From: Sclerurus mexicanus
Taxonomy: Eukaryota; Chordata; Aves; Passeriformes; Furnariidae
Assembly: GCA_013396755.1 (NCBI GenBank)
Contig: VWZF01001871.1
Coordinates: forward strand, 372,001 to 436,000
Reading direction: 5' to 3'
DNA length: 64,000 bases
Below the pieces are notes generated by a model. It was not told where the DNA came from. It saw only the letters and a list, made by a program, of their open reading frames with translations, and ran no database searches. A program made the translations under genes and the position numbers. Below are positions 1 to 10,794 of this stretch, piece by piece; positions within the stretch are counted from its first letter, which is position 1, and each line of letters begins with the position of its first letter.

Positions 1-1043
1 TAGAGCTGAAAATGCCCAGTGATGTTTTCTTTTTCATTGTAACTAGGTCCTGGAATGTGTTTTGAAATGGCAAAATCCATGTTACAAAAGTAAAATAGCT
101 GTTGAAAGATACAGATGCCAAACAGGCAAAGTTGAACCTTCTGTCTTCCTGGCAAAAATGGCATAAAAACAGAGTTGCTAGCTCAAATTCCTGTGTTTGA
201 TGGAATTATGATTGAGGCACTACCCTTGTAGTGGCCATTTCAAGTTTTAATGGTTGGTTATGAGACAAATACTGGATGCCGGGCGGTAAGTTGATACAGA
301 TGTATGTTGACCTGTTAAGCAGATAGTTTGCTTCATATGTAACATTTCATAGCTCATGACTGTATGTATTTCTATATTACATTTAAACACATTTGTTGAG
401 CTGGTTTGAAAACTGAGTTTTGCTGTGGCTAATTTAACTGTCTATGAAGGAAGGAGAAAGTTTGTCAGAGAAGTTGTCAAGTTTGCCAAGATGCCAGATG
501 CTTAAATGAATTTACTTACCTATAGGTGTGTTAATTGTCTTGGGTTGTTTATCATCCCAACTTCCGATCAAAAAATTCTATTCCTTCAAGAAAAGACTTG
601 TTAGGTCATTCATTTAGTTACAGAAGCATACATTACTTAAATGTTTTCACTAACTCTATTTTAAAGATGAGAGGAATGGTAAAATGTACTTACTGCAAGT
701 ATTCATGATTCAAAGTAACTTCACTTTCTTTTGTGGACAAAGTATAAAGTAACTGTTTAAGAAAATATCATTGAAAATGAGCAAGTCCAATCAGTAAATG
801 ATGCTTGAATTAGATGTAACAGTCATGGCATAGTAGACTTGCAGTGGTGCTGTGCACTTGTTTTGTTTGGTTTACAGAGTGTGTTAAAATAGGGAAACCG
901 CCACATTTGCTTGTCCTGATTAAATTTATTGAAAATATTGTTACTTGCCTTTCTGTCAGGAGTAAAATACCTGTCTCCCAGTTGAATTAAACTAATGAAA
1001 CAGTGGTGTGTTTTTTTGTTTTTTTTTTTATTGTAACCAACAG
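1..1043 (+). other. BCLAF1: BCLAF1 intron (3' part)
   Basis: AT-rich sequence with no conserved reading frame, ending in a long T-rich tract and a cag acceptor at 1041-1043. It is read as the intron preceding the first BCLAF1 exon in the window. The upstream exons, which encode about two thirds of the protein, are outside the window. Confidence 0.75.
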
Positions 1044-1149
1044 AGCAATACTTCAAGTCAGCTGGAATGACCCTAAATGAGAGGTTCACTGCGTATCAAA
1101 AAGCTACTGAAGAACACTGCACCCGACAAAAGAGCCCAGAAATACATAG
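1044..1149 (+). CDS. BCLAF1: BCLAF1 coding exon a
   Basis: The frame reads EQYFKSAGMTLNERFTAYQK and continues through ATEEHCTRQKSPEIHR. Donor gtatat is at 1150. The 3' border splits an Arg codon (AG|G). The 5' border is taken at the cag ending at 1043; a start two bases later is possible. Confidence 0.85.
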
Positions 1150-4100
1150 GTATATGTTAGCTACATATGCAGATGCTTTGTGTTTCAAATAATGTCTGCT
1201 AATGTTTCTTTTGAGAACCCAAGATTTTTTCTAATCTGTATGGGGTAATTTGTGTAATTATAAAATACCAAAAAAACCCCTTTTTTGTAAAAGAGAACTC
1301 ATCTGAGTCAAGTCTGGCTTCATCTGTGGTTTTGTAACAGATGTCTTCTCTACCTCTGTATCTCATTTGGGATATATTTACTTTTCTCACATGCAGTGCT
1401 CAAATATTGAGGGGCATATGTCTTGAAGATGAAAAGAAGCCCTGTACATGCATCTTTCTTCTTCAGTGTGAAATGTTCCATCTCATACTACTTTAGTTTT
1501 TGTGTGTGTTAATTTACAGCAGTTTTTTGAAAAATCTGAGAACCTAAAAGGTAAGAAGGTAGGCATGCAGATGTAGTGTCTGATCATGTGCTATAGTTCT
1601 ATGATGCAGTGTACTATATTTGTGTTGCATGTGAGGATACAGTATCCAACTTTACAAGTTTTCTTAACTGTTAAGTATTTTTGACTTTGCAGCTAACTAT
1701 CATAGTGCTGATGATTTCTTGGAGGGGGTGGGCTTTCAACTGGCTGTATATACTGATCCTTTTGAAATAAATCATTAAACATTTTTTTGTATATTCAAAG
1801 CTGTACTTAAAATGTGAAACATCAGTCTACCTATATTTGTGTTTTTAGCATAGTTTACACAGAACAGAACCAAGGTTTTTAATTTTTAGTCTGCATCTGT
1901 ATTCTGATGGTGGGGCTTTATATGCAAAAAGCTTGTCTACTGCAAAAATGCCTTCTCAGTTTTCTGTTGAAAAGAAATGTTTGAGGCCATTAACAGTCAC
2001 ATATGTATATGGCAAGACACTGCTTTTATTTTACATTTAGGAGGATTGACATCTCTCCAAGTACCCTGAGGAAGCATACCCGTTTAGCAGGTGAAGAGAG
2101 AGTCTTTAAAGAAGAAAGTCAAAAAGTAGGTTCTAAGTAAATGTCCTATTTGTGCTTCTAAACTTAATTGTTTCCTTTTAAATCTGAACTTCATCTTTGT
2201 TTGTGTATAAAATGAAAAAATAATTTGTATTTATTGTACCTAGAGTACTTTTTAGAAATTTTTTTTTACTAAAACATGTTACCAAGAAGCTGGTTTATGT
2301 AGCATGATTTTACTATGATAATGTGGCATATAAGGTCAAGTCTTCTGCCATTCTTCCTTTCTTTTTGGATGTTTCTTGACCACTAAGCTGCCCAAGGTGT
2401 TGGGGCAGGGGAAAGAACCAAGATGGTCAGTGAGTAGTGTGGTTGAATTGCAAAGGTGTTTGTACTCTGCTTAAAAACTATTCACCAGAAGAAATGAATC
2501 CTTAAATATCTCCCCAAGCCATGTATTATGGTGTGTATGTATTAAAAACTAGATATCCTGTTGCCTTGTTGGGAGTGCTTGTTTGAAACTGAAATTCTTA
2601 GCTGTTCTTTTTTTTAGATGTAGCCATTGCATGTAAAGGGCAAAGTCAATTTGTGTGCTGAAGCTTGTTGAAAAATAGGTAAATTCTACACTTTTTTTGT
2701 TTTGTTTTTTAATTGATACACAGCATGCCTTTTTGCTGAGATTCTCTTCTACATGTATTATTTCAAAATTTTGCTCCAAAATATATGTTGTTTTACAGGG
2801 AGATAAAAAATTAAGGTGTGATTCTGCTGATCTTCGTCATGACATTGACCGGCGTAGAAAAGAACGAAGTAAAGAGCGAGGAGACTCAAAGGGTTCCAGG
2901 GAATCCAGTGGGTCAAGAAAGCAGGAGAAAACTCCAAAAGATTACAAGGATTACAAATCTTACAAAGATGACAGGTAAATATTTGAAGTCCCTGTATAGG
3001 AATTTAGCTTCTAATTAGCCTTTTGTAATTGTAAGCTTAATTGCTTTCAATTTTCAATGTATAATGGAACATTTAATTTTAAACAATTAAAATTATTTGT
3101 TTTACAGCAAATATGTATTATCTGTCTTTTACACGGCTTATGGTGGATGAGGACAAAAACTTTGGAATAGCAAGCTAACACTGAAAAAAAAAATGACAAA
3201 TTATATCTGTCCTATTATCCAGGCTACATCAGGAGGTTGGACTTCAATGCAGTACATTTCTATAAACAGTTTGTGTAAGAACTTTGGTTCGTTATGCTTG
3301 ATTCCGCACTTTTTCAACTCATAACACCCAGAGTATGAGAATTTTACTGATACTTAGGTTTTAACATGGGTGAGAAGGGGAATTTTTATTTTTGTCTAAA
3401 GCCAGTGGGCTGTTTTAAGAAAAAAAATCTCAGTGGATACTGTGTAGGAGTGGTAAGAGTTACCTCAGGTATGACCTTTCTTTGAATAGTTTATTAAAGT
3501 CTTGTAAATTGGGTCAAATTAATACCACTGTGGGGTTACTAAGAGTCTTGCTGTAGGATTTTTTTTCCCTGCTTTGTACTGTACATACAATGAATTTTTA
3601 CTTATGCTTCCTGTTTCCCATTTACTTTCTGACTTTGGTATCCACATTTTCTTCCACTGGCTAATTCCCTACAGCCATCTATGTAGGGAAGCCCATACCA
3701 TATCTTCTCAACAGTGTGCAAACTGAACTATGTAAAGTTACTGTATAACTTTGCCTTGAGGGGTTTTTTTCCCTTTAACTTCTGTTTTCTGCCTCAGAAG
3801 AAGGGCAGATCTTAAAAGTAACAGAATCTCTCCATGGTGTCAAAATCTAGAAAAACTGTATTTTGCAGTTTGCAGACTGCTGCTTTCCAACTCACTAGCA
3901 ATAATATACATTTCGTGCACTTAAATGTGTAAGTGGAGGCTGGAAAGTGGATCTATACTTCACCTTAATATCTCAAATATGTAACATGTGACTTTATAAC
4001 CAGAAGGGGGTTAGTTTTCATAAAATGTAGAGAGACGTGGTTTAGTATAGCATGTTACAGACTAGCTAGTACATTTAAAATAGCACATAGTATATTTTTT

Positions 4101-7100
4101 TATTTTTCAGTAAACAAAAAAGAGATCAAGACCGTGCTAGGTCCTCCCCATCTTCCTCCCCATCTTCTTCTTCATCCAGTTCTCGAGAAGAAAAGGATTG
4201 CAAGAAAGAAAGAGATGAAGAGTTCAAAACCCACCATGAACAGAAAGAATACTCTAGTTTTGCAGGAGTCAACAGGCCAAGAGGCACCTTTGTAAGTTTT
4301 TCTCTTATTCTTTCCCCAAATTATGAAAACTTCATTAATGATTGTAGTACAACAAATAAAATGAGGAAATGTTGCAGTGTCTAATGTTAGGCTAGATTTA
4401 CCCTTGAGTTCTTTTATGTGATGTACTAAAGCTGAAAAGTTGGGTCTTCGGGTTTTATTTTTTTTTCCCTGCTCCCCCACAGGACAGCCTAGTAGCAGTT
4501 AAATGGTATGTAAATATGCCATTAGACATCCTAGCAGAGGGCTCTTCTGTAATTAGGTTATTTCCTAACAAGATCTGAAAGTTGTTTAAAGTTTAAATCT
4601 TGTGTTCTATTACCTCTAAACTCCCTGCAGCGTCTGTTTTTCCCTGTCACTTTGGGGTTGGTTTTACCCTCCTTTGTGTGTGATGCCTGCAGTTTGTCAA
4701 GTACAGAATGGCACATAATTAAAGATGTACATCAACCTTGAAACAGCTGTATTGAGGAGATGCTATGCTTGTTATTTTGTGTTGCTTTGGCTGGGACTAG
4801 CCACAGTAAGCATGAAAGCTCATTGATTTACTTCTGGTATGTGTTAAAGCATTGTGATTTGGAAAGTGACACGTTGACCACTGTAGTCTTCAGAAAACTC
4901 TTAAACTTTAAGATTCCATTTTAATGTAATTATGTAAATGGGAAATGTAGAAGCATTAGGAAAGACTAGCAATCAATAAAGGAGGCCTTAAAAAAGATAA
5001 GGAGCACTTAAAAAACCCCCCTCCAAACAACCCAAAACAAAACAGAAAAACACCCCCAAACAGGCACCACCCTTGCAACAACACAGCAAAAGAAACCCCC
5101 AAACCAAAATGAAGCATACAAAAAAGCATGAATTCCATGTGGGTGGTCTTACATAATAGATAAGAGTAATTTCATGCTTTAACAGTAGTTCCTTCATGTA
5201 GTCTGTAAGACTAAATAATGCTAAAATGCATTGTTTAGTGTAAATGTACATTGAATTGTTTATAGTAGTGTACAAAATAAGTTTTGAACTACATACGAGG
5301 TTGCCTGAAATGCTTGTGGCATATGCCAACACTTAAGGTTTGAATCTTACATCTAAAAAACTGTAGCTGCTTAGAAGAAAATTCAAAGTTCTAAATTTCT
5401 AACATTGGAAGTACATCATTTCCTCCTTTCGTCTTATTTTTTTTTATATAGTTGTGCTAAGGAACATCTTTGTGGCATAAATATATAAATCCGTGGATGG
5501 TGTAGGCATCAAATATGACTATCAGCACAATTTCTGGCTGTATAAGCTAATGGCATAAACAAAACAAATTAAAGAAAAGCAGAGCTTAAAACTCCATCTC
5601 CTCTTGGAGATTTAGTGGAAGAAAACTCATAACTGTTTGAAGCTTTCCTGCTTTATAAAACTAGTTTATTTGTATTGTGAAAGAGATGCTACTTTATATG
5701 AAATTTAGATAGATGGGAATTTAATAGACTTCTACTGATTTAATTACTAGTGACTACCAATTCTGATTAGGCAGTAATAGCTCGTTAATGTTGCGTAATG
5801 ACATACATGGTCACACACAAGCTTTTTGAACAAACAGGCCAATCTAAATAGGCCAGCCTTTAGGGATACAGCTTGGCAGGTATTGAAAAATACAGACCAG
5901 CTAGTGTAGGAATATGTTTATAAATGCAGGCTAATAGTGGCTGCATTCCAGTAAATACTGCTTTGCTTTTGGAGTAAATAAAACGCTTTGGTTGTGAATC
6001 CTTGCAACAGGAAGCCTTGGAGAACATGTCTCCCCTATCTAGCCAGCTAATATAAACTAACATATTAAATCAGAAATGTTTTTTCACTAAGTCTTTCTGA
6101 TACACGATTCTGTTTAAGCCTAGGCTTCTCATACATAATCATTGTGAATAGTTTTGAAATATGAGCAGAAATAAGGTTAAGTAAAAATTTTCAATGACAC
6201 AGTCATTAGCATCCCACTCCAAAAGAATTCTGTGTGTAACAGTACTGTTTAGAAGGAGTTTGTTACAGAAAATGTACTGTGTTTTTTGTGGTGGTCTTGT
6301 AGTAAGCAAGCCCATAAAGATAATACCATGGTAGGTTTCACCTCCTGTAGTACTTTACCTGCAAGATGACATGTTAAGGGGAAGCGTTAATACAGTGATG
6401 AGGCAAACTAGACATTTTTCTTGAAGGGAATCTGATCATAGACCTACCTAGTACCAGGAAATGCTGATAATTTTCTTTTTTCTTTTTTAATCCTGTTATA
6501 ATTTTGCCTCTATAATCCTTTTACCCTCCACTCCCCTGGAATACTTTTTGTTGTGCCCTACTTTTGTAAAGCTGTTGGAAATAAAGAAAGCATATAGTAT
6601 TTCCTCTCCTGTACAGTTAGTCTCTTGCTTTACATATTACTCTCCATGCAATTATTTTTTGGTTTTTTTGCCTACAGAATATTGTATAGGTATTTATGAG
6701 CCTTTTACAGACTGTTTTTCAGTCTGTTTGATTTCAGAGTAGTTTTAAAACTGTCCAGCATAAATTCTGCATTGTAAGTGCTGGAGCTTTGTGGAACTAA
6801 GTGTTCATAAAACTTCTCTTTTGAGTTAGTTAATCATATAATTTTTTTTGTCTATGTTTATGGAACATACTTATGTTCCCAGTCATGTTGTAGTACTGTT
6901 GCTCTGAAGATGCAGTTTTGTGGTTTTTTTAAGTAGGTTGTTTATGGAAATTGTGTTCTCTAGTAACTACAAGTTCTAGCATTCTTATCTTCCCAGCCTA
7001 ACCTTTCTTCCCCTGCTGGATGAAGGATATAAACTCACTTAATGTTTTCTGCAAGCTAAGTATTTAAATGCTGAGGGAACTGTATATATTACTACTTAGT

Positions 7101-9868
7101 GTATTCTGAGATAAAGGTGTTTTTTTGCTGAGACTTTTTAGCCTGATGTTTTAAAATCCCATTAATTCATTATAAGGAATATTTTAAGACACTCTTTTTC
7201 ACTTAGTCTATACGGTGCATGTTGTTGATTTTTTTTTTTCCCGAGTAAAGAATTTACTCATTTGAAGTTTAATTTGGCCTAAAGTACATTTTTGAATCTC
7301 GGTTAAAAATGTGTAACACACAGTGGATATACTACTTTAAAAACTGCATTGTTAGTATGTATTCTAGAATCATTTCCTCATAACTGATACAACTGACTTC
7401 ATAAATGACCTCTGCTTTCCCCTGACAGTTTTCTCCCTCTTTCAGTCTAGTTTTCCTCTTTGTATTTTGTCTGTGAACAGCTTCAGAAGCTTTTCTGACC
7501 TTTTGTTGCAACACAGAAACTGCTGGTTTACCAGCAGTCAGAGGAAATTTCTTTTTGGTGGTTGTGGGTGAACTTGTGCCAAGAACTCAAATGTGTTTCA
7601 ATTAAGTTTAATAGAATGATTATTTCAAAGTGAATGCTTGAATATATTACTTAAGGTAATACGTGAATTTGAAAATGGTTTTACACTTGCAGATAATGTA
7701 ATTAAGCACAGAAAGAGTATTTTTAGTAATAGAGAACGTGAACTCTTATTTGTGGTTTTATGTAAATGGATTAAATGACATCTTGGTTAATCAGTTTCGA
7801 ATTAGGGGCAGAGGAAGAGCCAGAGGAGTCTTTGCTGGAACAAATACTGGTCCCAGCAACTCAAATACTACTTTTCAGAAGAGACCGAAGGAAGAGGAAT
7901 GGGATCCTGAATATACCCCAAAAAGCAAGAAATACTTCTTGGTGGGTGTGGAGAACTCAATGTCTTATGCATGCTTTTGTTTCTTCAAACTTTCTACAAG
8001 CGTAGAAGTAGCATGCATGTATGGACAGGGACTTGAGTGACCATGAGAATATCAGGGTGGTTGTAGTGTCTGCTTCTTCTCTTGCATCTTTGTGCAGCAG
8101 GCTGGCAGTAACTGATGCCTGACACAGAATTTATCTCCAAAACTTCCATCAGGGAGTGGGGAAGAAGGCAGGCTTGGACAAAATTATTAAAACCAACCTT
8201 TAAACCAAAAAGATTTGTGCTGTGTTTTCCTGCTTTTATGTCTGTATGACATTTGAGCTTTGTCTTAGATTTCTCTTGGAAGTTTGCAAAAGTGGAAGAT
8301 TGGGAAGAGCTTGACAGTATTTGTGGATATACGTAGGCTGATTTTGTTATGAGCAGTTTTCTGCTCTTGGTTGAGTAGTGTGATAGTCATAAGAAAATCA
8401 CCATAGTTTTGATGCCTTTTTCCCATCTGGATTATGAAAGGAGGACTGTTGATGTAACCACTCTAGTAGCATAGTGTACTGAAAATGTGGCCTCTACTCC
8501 AGCTGATTTCCTTAACAATGCAAACTTTGAAGTATATTGTTTCACCACTGAAAAATGATAAGCAGTGAAGATTAGACCTTGTCCTGTAGCACTATAGCTT
8601 GCCACAAATGTGTTAACAGGTAACTAAGGAATAATGCAATCCCAGTTTGGATGTTTGTACAAGGAGTTTTCTGTCTTTTTTACACATATATAGACTTATC
8701 TGTAAACATAGAAAGATGTGATAATCTATTTGTTAAGGAATGCTATGATACTAGAACAGTTAATTGTAGCTGTTAAACTTGAATTCATTAAAAATGTTTT
8801 TAGACAAAGATGACACCCTTTGACTAATTTTATATAATTGTTAAACTGCTTTATACGGGTGTGATATGTGTTTAATAGTTCAGATTTCTTTCCAAATCAC
8901 AAATAAAAAAACTATTTGTTGAAGCAAGTGTACCTCACCATTCTAAATAATTTTTAAAATGTTCTAAACCCTTTTTTATATTAAATAATTGTCTGTAGCT
9001 TTCATACAGTGCATGGGATGATTGTCAGAACTTACCAAACTATGTAAGGCTGTACTTGTTAGCAAGACATCAAAGTTTAGGCTTATTAACCAACTCAGCT
9101 AATGTCAGATTTAAACAGGCTAAACTGCATTTGCCTATGTTGTGCAGGTTTTCTGAAAACTGCCTTCAGTTACCTTTCCTTATTAAGTAAAAAGAAGTAA
9201 AAAACATTCCTAGAGCAGCTTCTTTTTAAAGTAACAATTTTTTTCCCCTCAAAAGTAGTAGTTCTTTATTCTGACTGAAGATAAGTGACAGATAAGTGAT
9301 TTGAGTAGACCCACAGCTACTAAGGGCTCTTAAAACAATGTTGTGGTTTTAGTTACAGCATCATGAATTGTAAGAATATATTTCATAATAAATTCTGTAA
9401 ATTATGATACAAAGAGAACTTTTTAATATTTGCTTTATATATTTGCCATAGAGTACTAGCATTAAGAGACACATTTAAGAGGTGTTCTAACCTTACACTT
9501 TATCTGGCATTATTGTAGCATGATGACAGAGACGATGGTGTGGATTATTGGGCCAAAAGAGGAAGAGGCCGTGGTACTTTCCAGCGTGGCAGAGGGCGTT
9601 TTAACTTCAAAAAGTCAGGTAGCAGTCCGAAGTGGACACATGACAAGTACCAAGGGGATGGCATTGTGGAAGATGAAGAAGAAACGATTGAGAATAATGA
9701 AGAAAAAGACAGACGCAAAGAGGAAAAGGTAAATCCTTCAGTGAATTGCAGACTAGACAGTTCATCTTGTAAGTCATTGGGTATGAGTGGGGGTCACTTT
9801 AAAAGGTTTTGGGGTTTGGTTATCAACAGTTCCTAAGAAGACTGTTTGCTTTCTTTCCACAGGAATAA
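1044..9868 (+). CDS. BCLAF1: BCLAF1, BCL2-associated transcription factor 1 (C-terminal part, spliced)
   Basis: Seven coding exons (1044-1149, 2041-2125, 2799-2974, 4111-4291, 7795-7941, 9519-9728, 9863-9868) join in phase. They give about 302 residues, the C-terminal third of a protein usually near 920 residues. The translation follows vertebrate BCLAF1 almost residue for residue as I know it: RIDISPSTLRKHTRLAGEER, a lysine/arginine-rich stretch, a serine run, RIRGRGRARG, YWAKRGRGRGTFQRGRGRF and a terminal acidic-basic tail. The known family (BCLAF1/THRAP3) is nuclear, found in speckles and linked to pre-mRNA processing, transcription and the DNA-damage response. No enzyme motif is present. 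The part seen is low-complexity and probably disordered, with RG-rich motifs that suggest RNA contact. The gene is incomplete at its 5' end only because the window starts inside an intron. MTFR2 lies downstream on the same strand, as in other vertebrates. Confidence 0.95.
2041..2125 (+). CDS. BCLAF1: BCLAF1 coding exon b
   Basis: It reads RIDISPSTLRKHTRLAGEER then VFKEESQK, a signature stretch of the family. Acceptor is ttacatttag; donor gtaggt is at 2126; it ends in phase 0. Confidence 0.93.
2799..2974 (+). CDS. BCLAF1: BCLAF1 coding exon c
   Basis: It reads GDKKLRCDSADLRHDIDRRR followed by a very basic, hydrophilic stretch rich in K, R, E, D and S, ending SYKDD. Acceptor is ttttacag; donor gtaaat is at 2975. 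The last codon is split AG|T (Ser). Confidence 0.93.
4111..4291 (+). CDS. BCLAF1: BCLAF1 coding exon d (serine run)
   Basis: It encodes a basic RS-like segment, then a run dominated by serine and proline (about 4140-4185), then EFKTHHEQKEY and FAGVNRPRGTF. Acceptor is tatttttcag; donor gtaagt is at 4292; it ends in phase 0. Confidence 0.93.
4292..7794 (+). other. BCLAF1: BCLAF1 intron, 3.5 kb
   Basis: The longest intron of the part seen. It is AT-rich with no supported exon. It holds an A/C-rich tract at about 5011-5105, listed separately. It precedes the in-frame 147-bp exon. Confidence 0.75.
5011..5105. repeat. A/C-rich low-complexity tract
   Basis: About 95 bases made almost only of A and C on the plus strand, with alternating A-runs and C-runs. 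It could be a decayed poly(A) tail or a simple-sequence expansion. No retroelement body is recognisable next to it. Confidence 0.6.
7795..7941 (+). CDS. BCLAF1: BCLAF1 coding exon e (in-frame 49-codon exon)
   Basis: Exactly 49 codons in phase 0 at both ends, reading FRIRGRGRARGVFAGTNTGP through WDPEYTPKSKKYFL. Acceptor is ttaatcag; donor gtgggt is at 7942. Because it is a multiple of three, skipping it keeps the frame. Human BCLAF1 has isoforms that, as I recall, differ by a segment of this size in this place. The exon carries the first of two RG-rich motifs. Confidence 0.93.
7942..9518 (+). other. BCLAF1: BCLAF1 intron, 1.6 kb
   Basis: AT-rich intron between the 49-codon exon and the second RG exon. 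No repeat body or conserved frame is seen. Confidence 0.75.
9519..9728 (+). CDS. BCLAF1: BCLAF1 coding exon f (RG-rich)
   Basis: Seventy codons in phase 0 starting HDDRDDGVDYWAKRGRGRGT and containing a second RG motif, SSPKWTHDKYQGDGIVEDEE, and a basic tail DRRKEEK. Acceptor is tattgtag; donor gtaaat is at 9729. Confidence 0.94.
9863..9868 (+). CDS. BCLAF1: BCLAF1 terminal coding exon (one residue plus stop)
   Basis: The acceptor tttccacag is followed by GAA TAA, so the last exon supplies a single Glu and the stop; the rest of the exon is 3'UTR. This matches the family C-terminus ending EEKE. It is far too short to be found as an open frame. Confidence 0.88.
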   Translation, partial: E

Positions 9869-10794
9869 TCCTAGAAGAAAGTTGTAGCTGAAAGAGCAGC
9901 TCTTGCACCACCCTCACAACATTTTTAATATGTTTTTTTGTTGTCAAATGAATGTAAGCATTTTACTTAAATTTTACTGTTGGAAAGTAGTTTAGGGGGA
10001 TTGTTTTTGTTTTAAGCCTTTAGAAAAAAATCATGATATAGTAAACTATGTTAATGATCGTACAGGTAGAAAGTAAAATATTTGTAACAACTTTTAAGAA
10101 ATTTTACTGTTTGTTATATGCAGTGTAATTCTGCTTTGTCCAAATATATGGTCAAGTACAACTCCAAAAGTTTTGATTCTCCCCTATGTCTGTGTTTTAT
10201 TCTGAAGTAAACTTACAGTTCTGCACACCTGAAATCTTGGAGCAGCATTTTTTATAAACCGATTACTAATTCTGTGTTGCCTTTTTATAAGTTTGTATTT
10301 AAGGGTAGTTGTACAGTCATAGTGTAAGTACAAACAGTTTCGCAAAACACTGATTATATGTTAGTTCATGAGAATCAGTTTACAAAGTATTGGTGATAAA
10401 CCTGAATTCTTATTCCACCCTGTGAGAGTGCAGCAAGAATTTTGCTTTACCAGTGAAATTGTCACTCTTCTTTAGTAGCCTGAGAAATATATACGTATAT
10501 AAATACTAAAGTTTCAAGTGTATTCATTGATAGCTTAGTCATCAGCAGAGCACTTCAGTGAATAAATTGGTGGCAGTATCAACGTAGCCTCTTTAGATTT
10601 TTTTTCCCCAGTTTATTAAAACTGCCTCTTTCATTTCTCTAAGTGGACTTGCCTCTTCAGGCATGTTATCTGGCAAGATCTTTAAGTCTTTGATCACATT
10701 TACAGCCTTTAAGTGAAATCGAGGGCAAGGCAGGAGCAGGTGGGAGAAGAAAAACAAAACAAAGAAACCCCACAGAAATTCATGAAAAAATAAA
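9869..10794 (+). other. BCLAF1: BCLAF1 3'UTR (end tentative)
   Basis: AT-rich sequence following the stop. AATAAA signals on the plus strand are at 10561-10566 and 10789-10794, and either could end the transcript. Which one is used cannot be told from sequence alone. Confidence 0.5.
10561..10566 (+). terminator. BCLAF1: Candidate poly(A) signal of BCLAF1
   Basis: Canonical AATAAA about 690 bases after the stop codon; a second copy lies at 10789-10794. The call rests on motif and position only. Confidence 0.4.
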
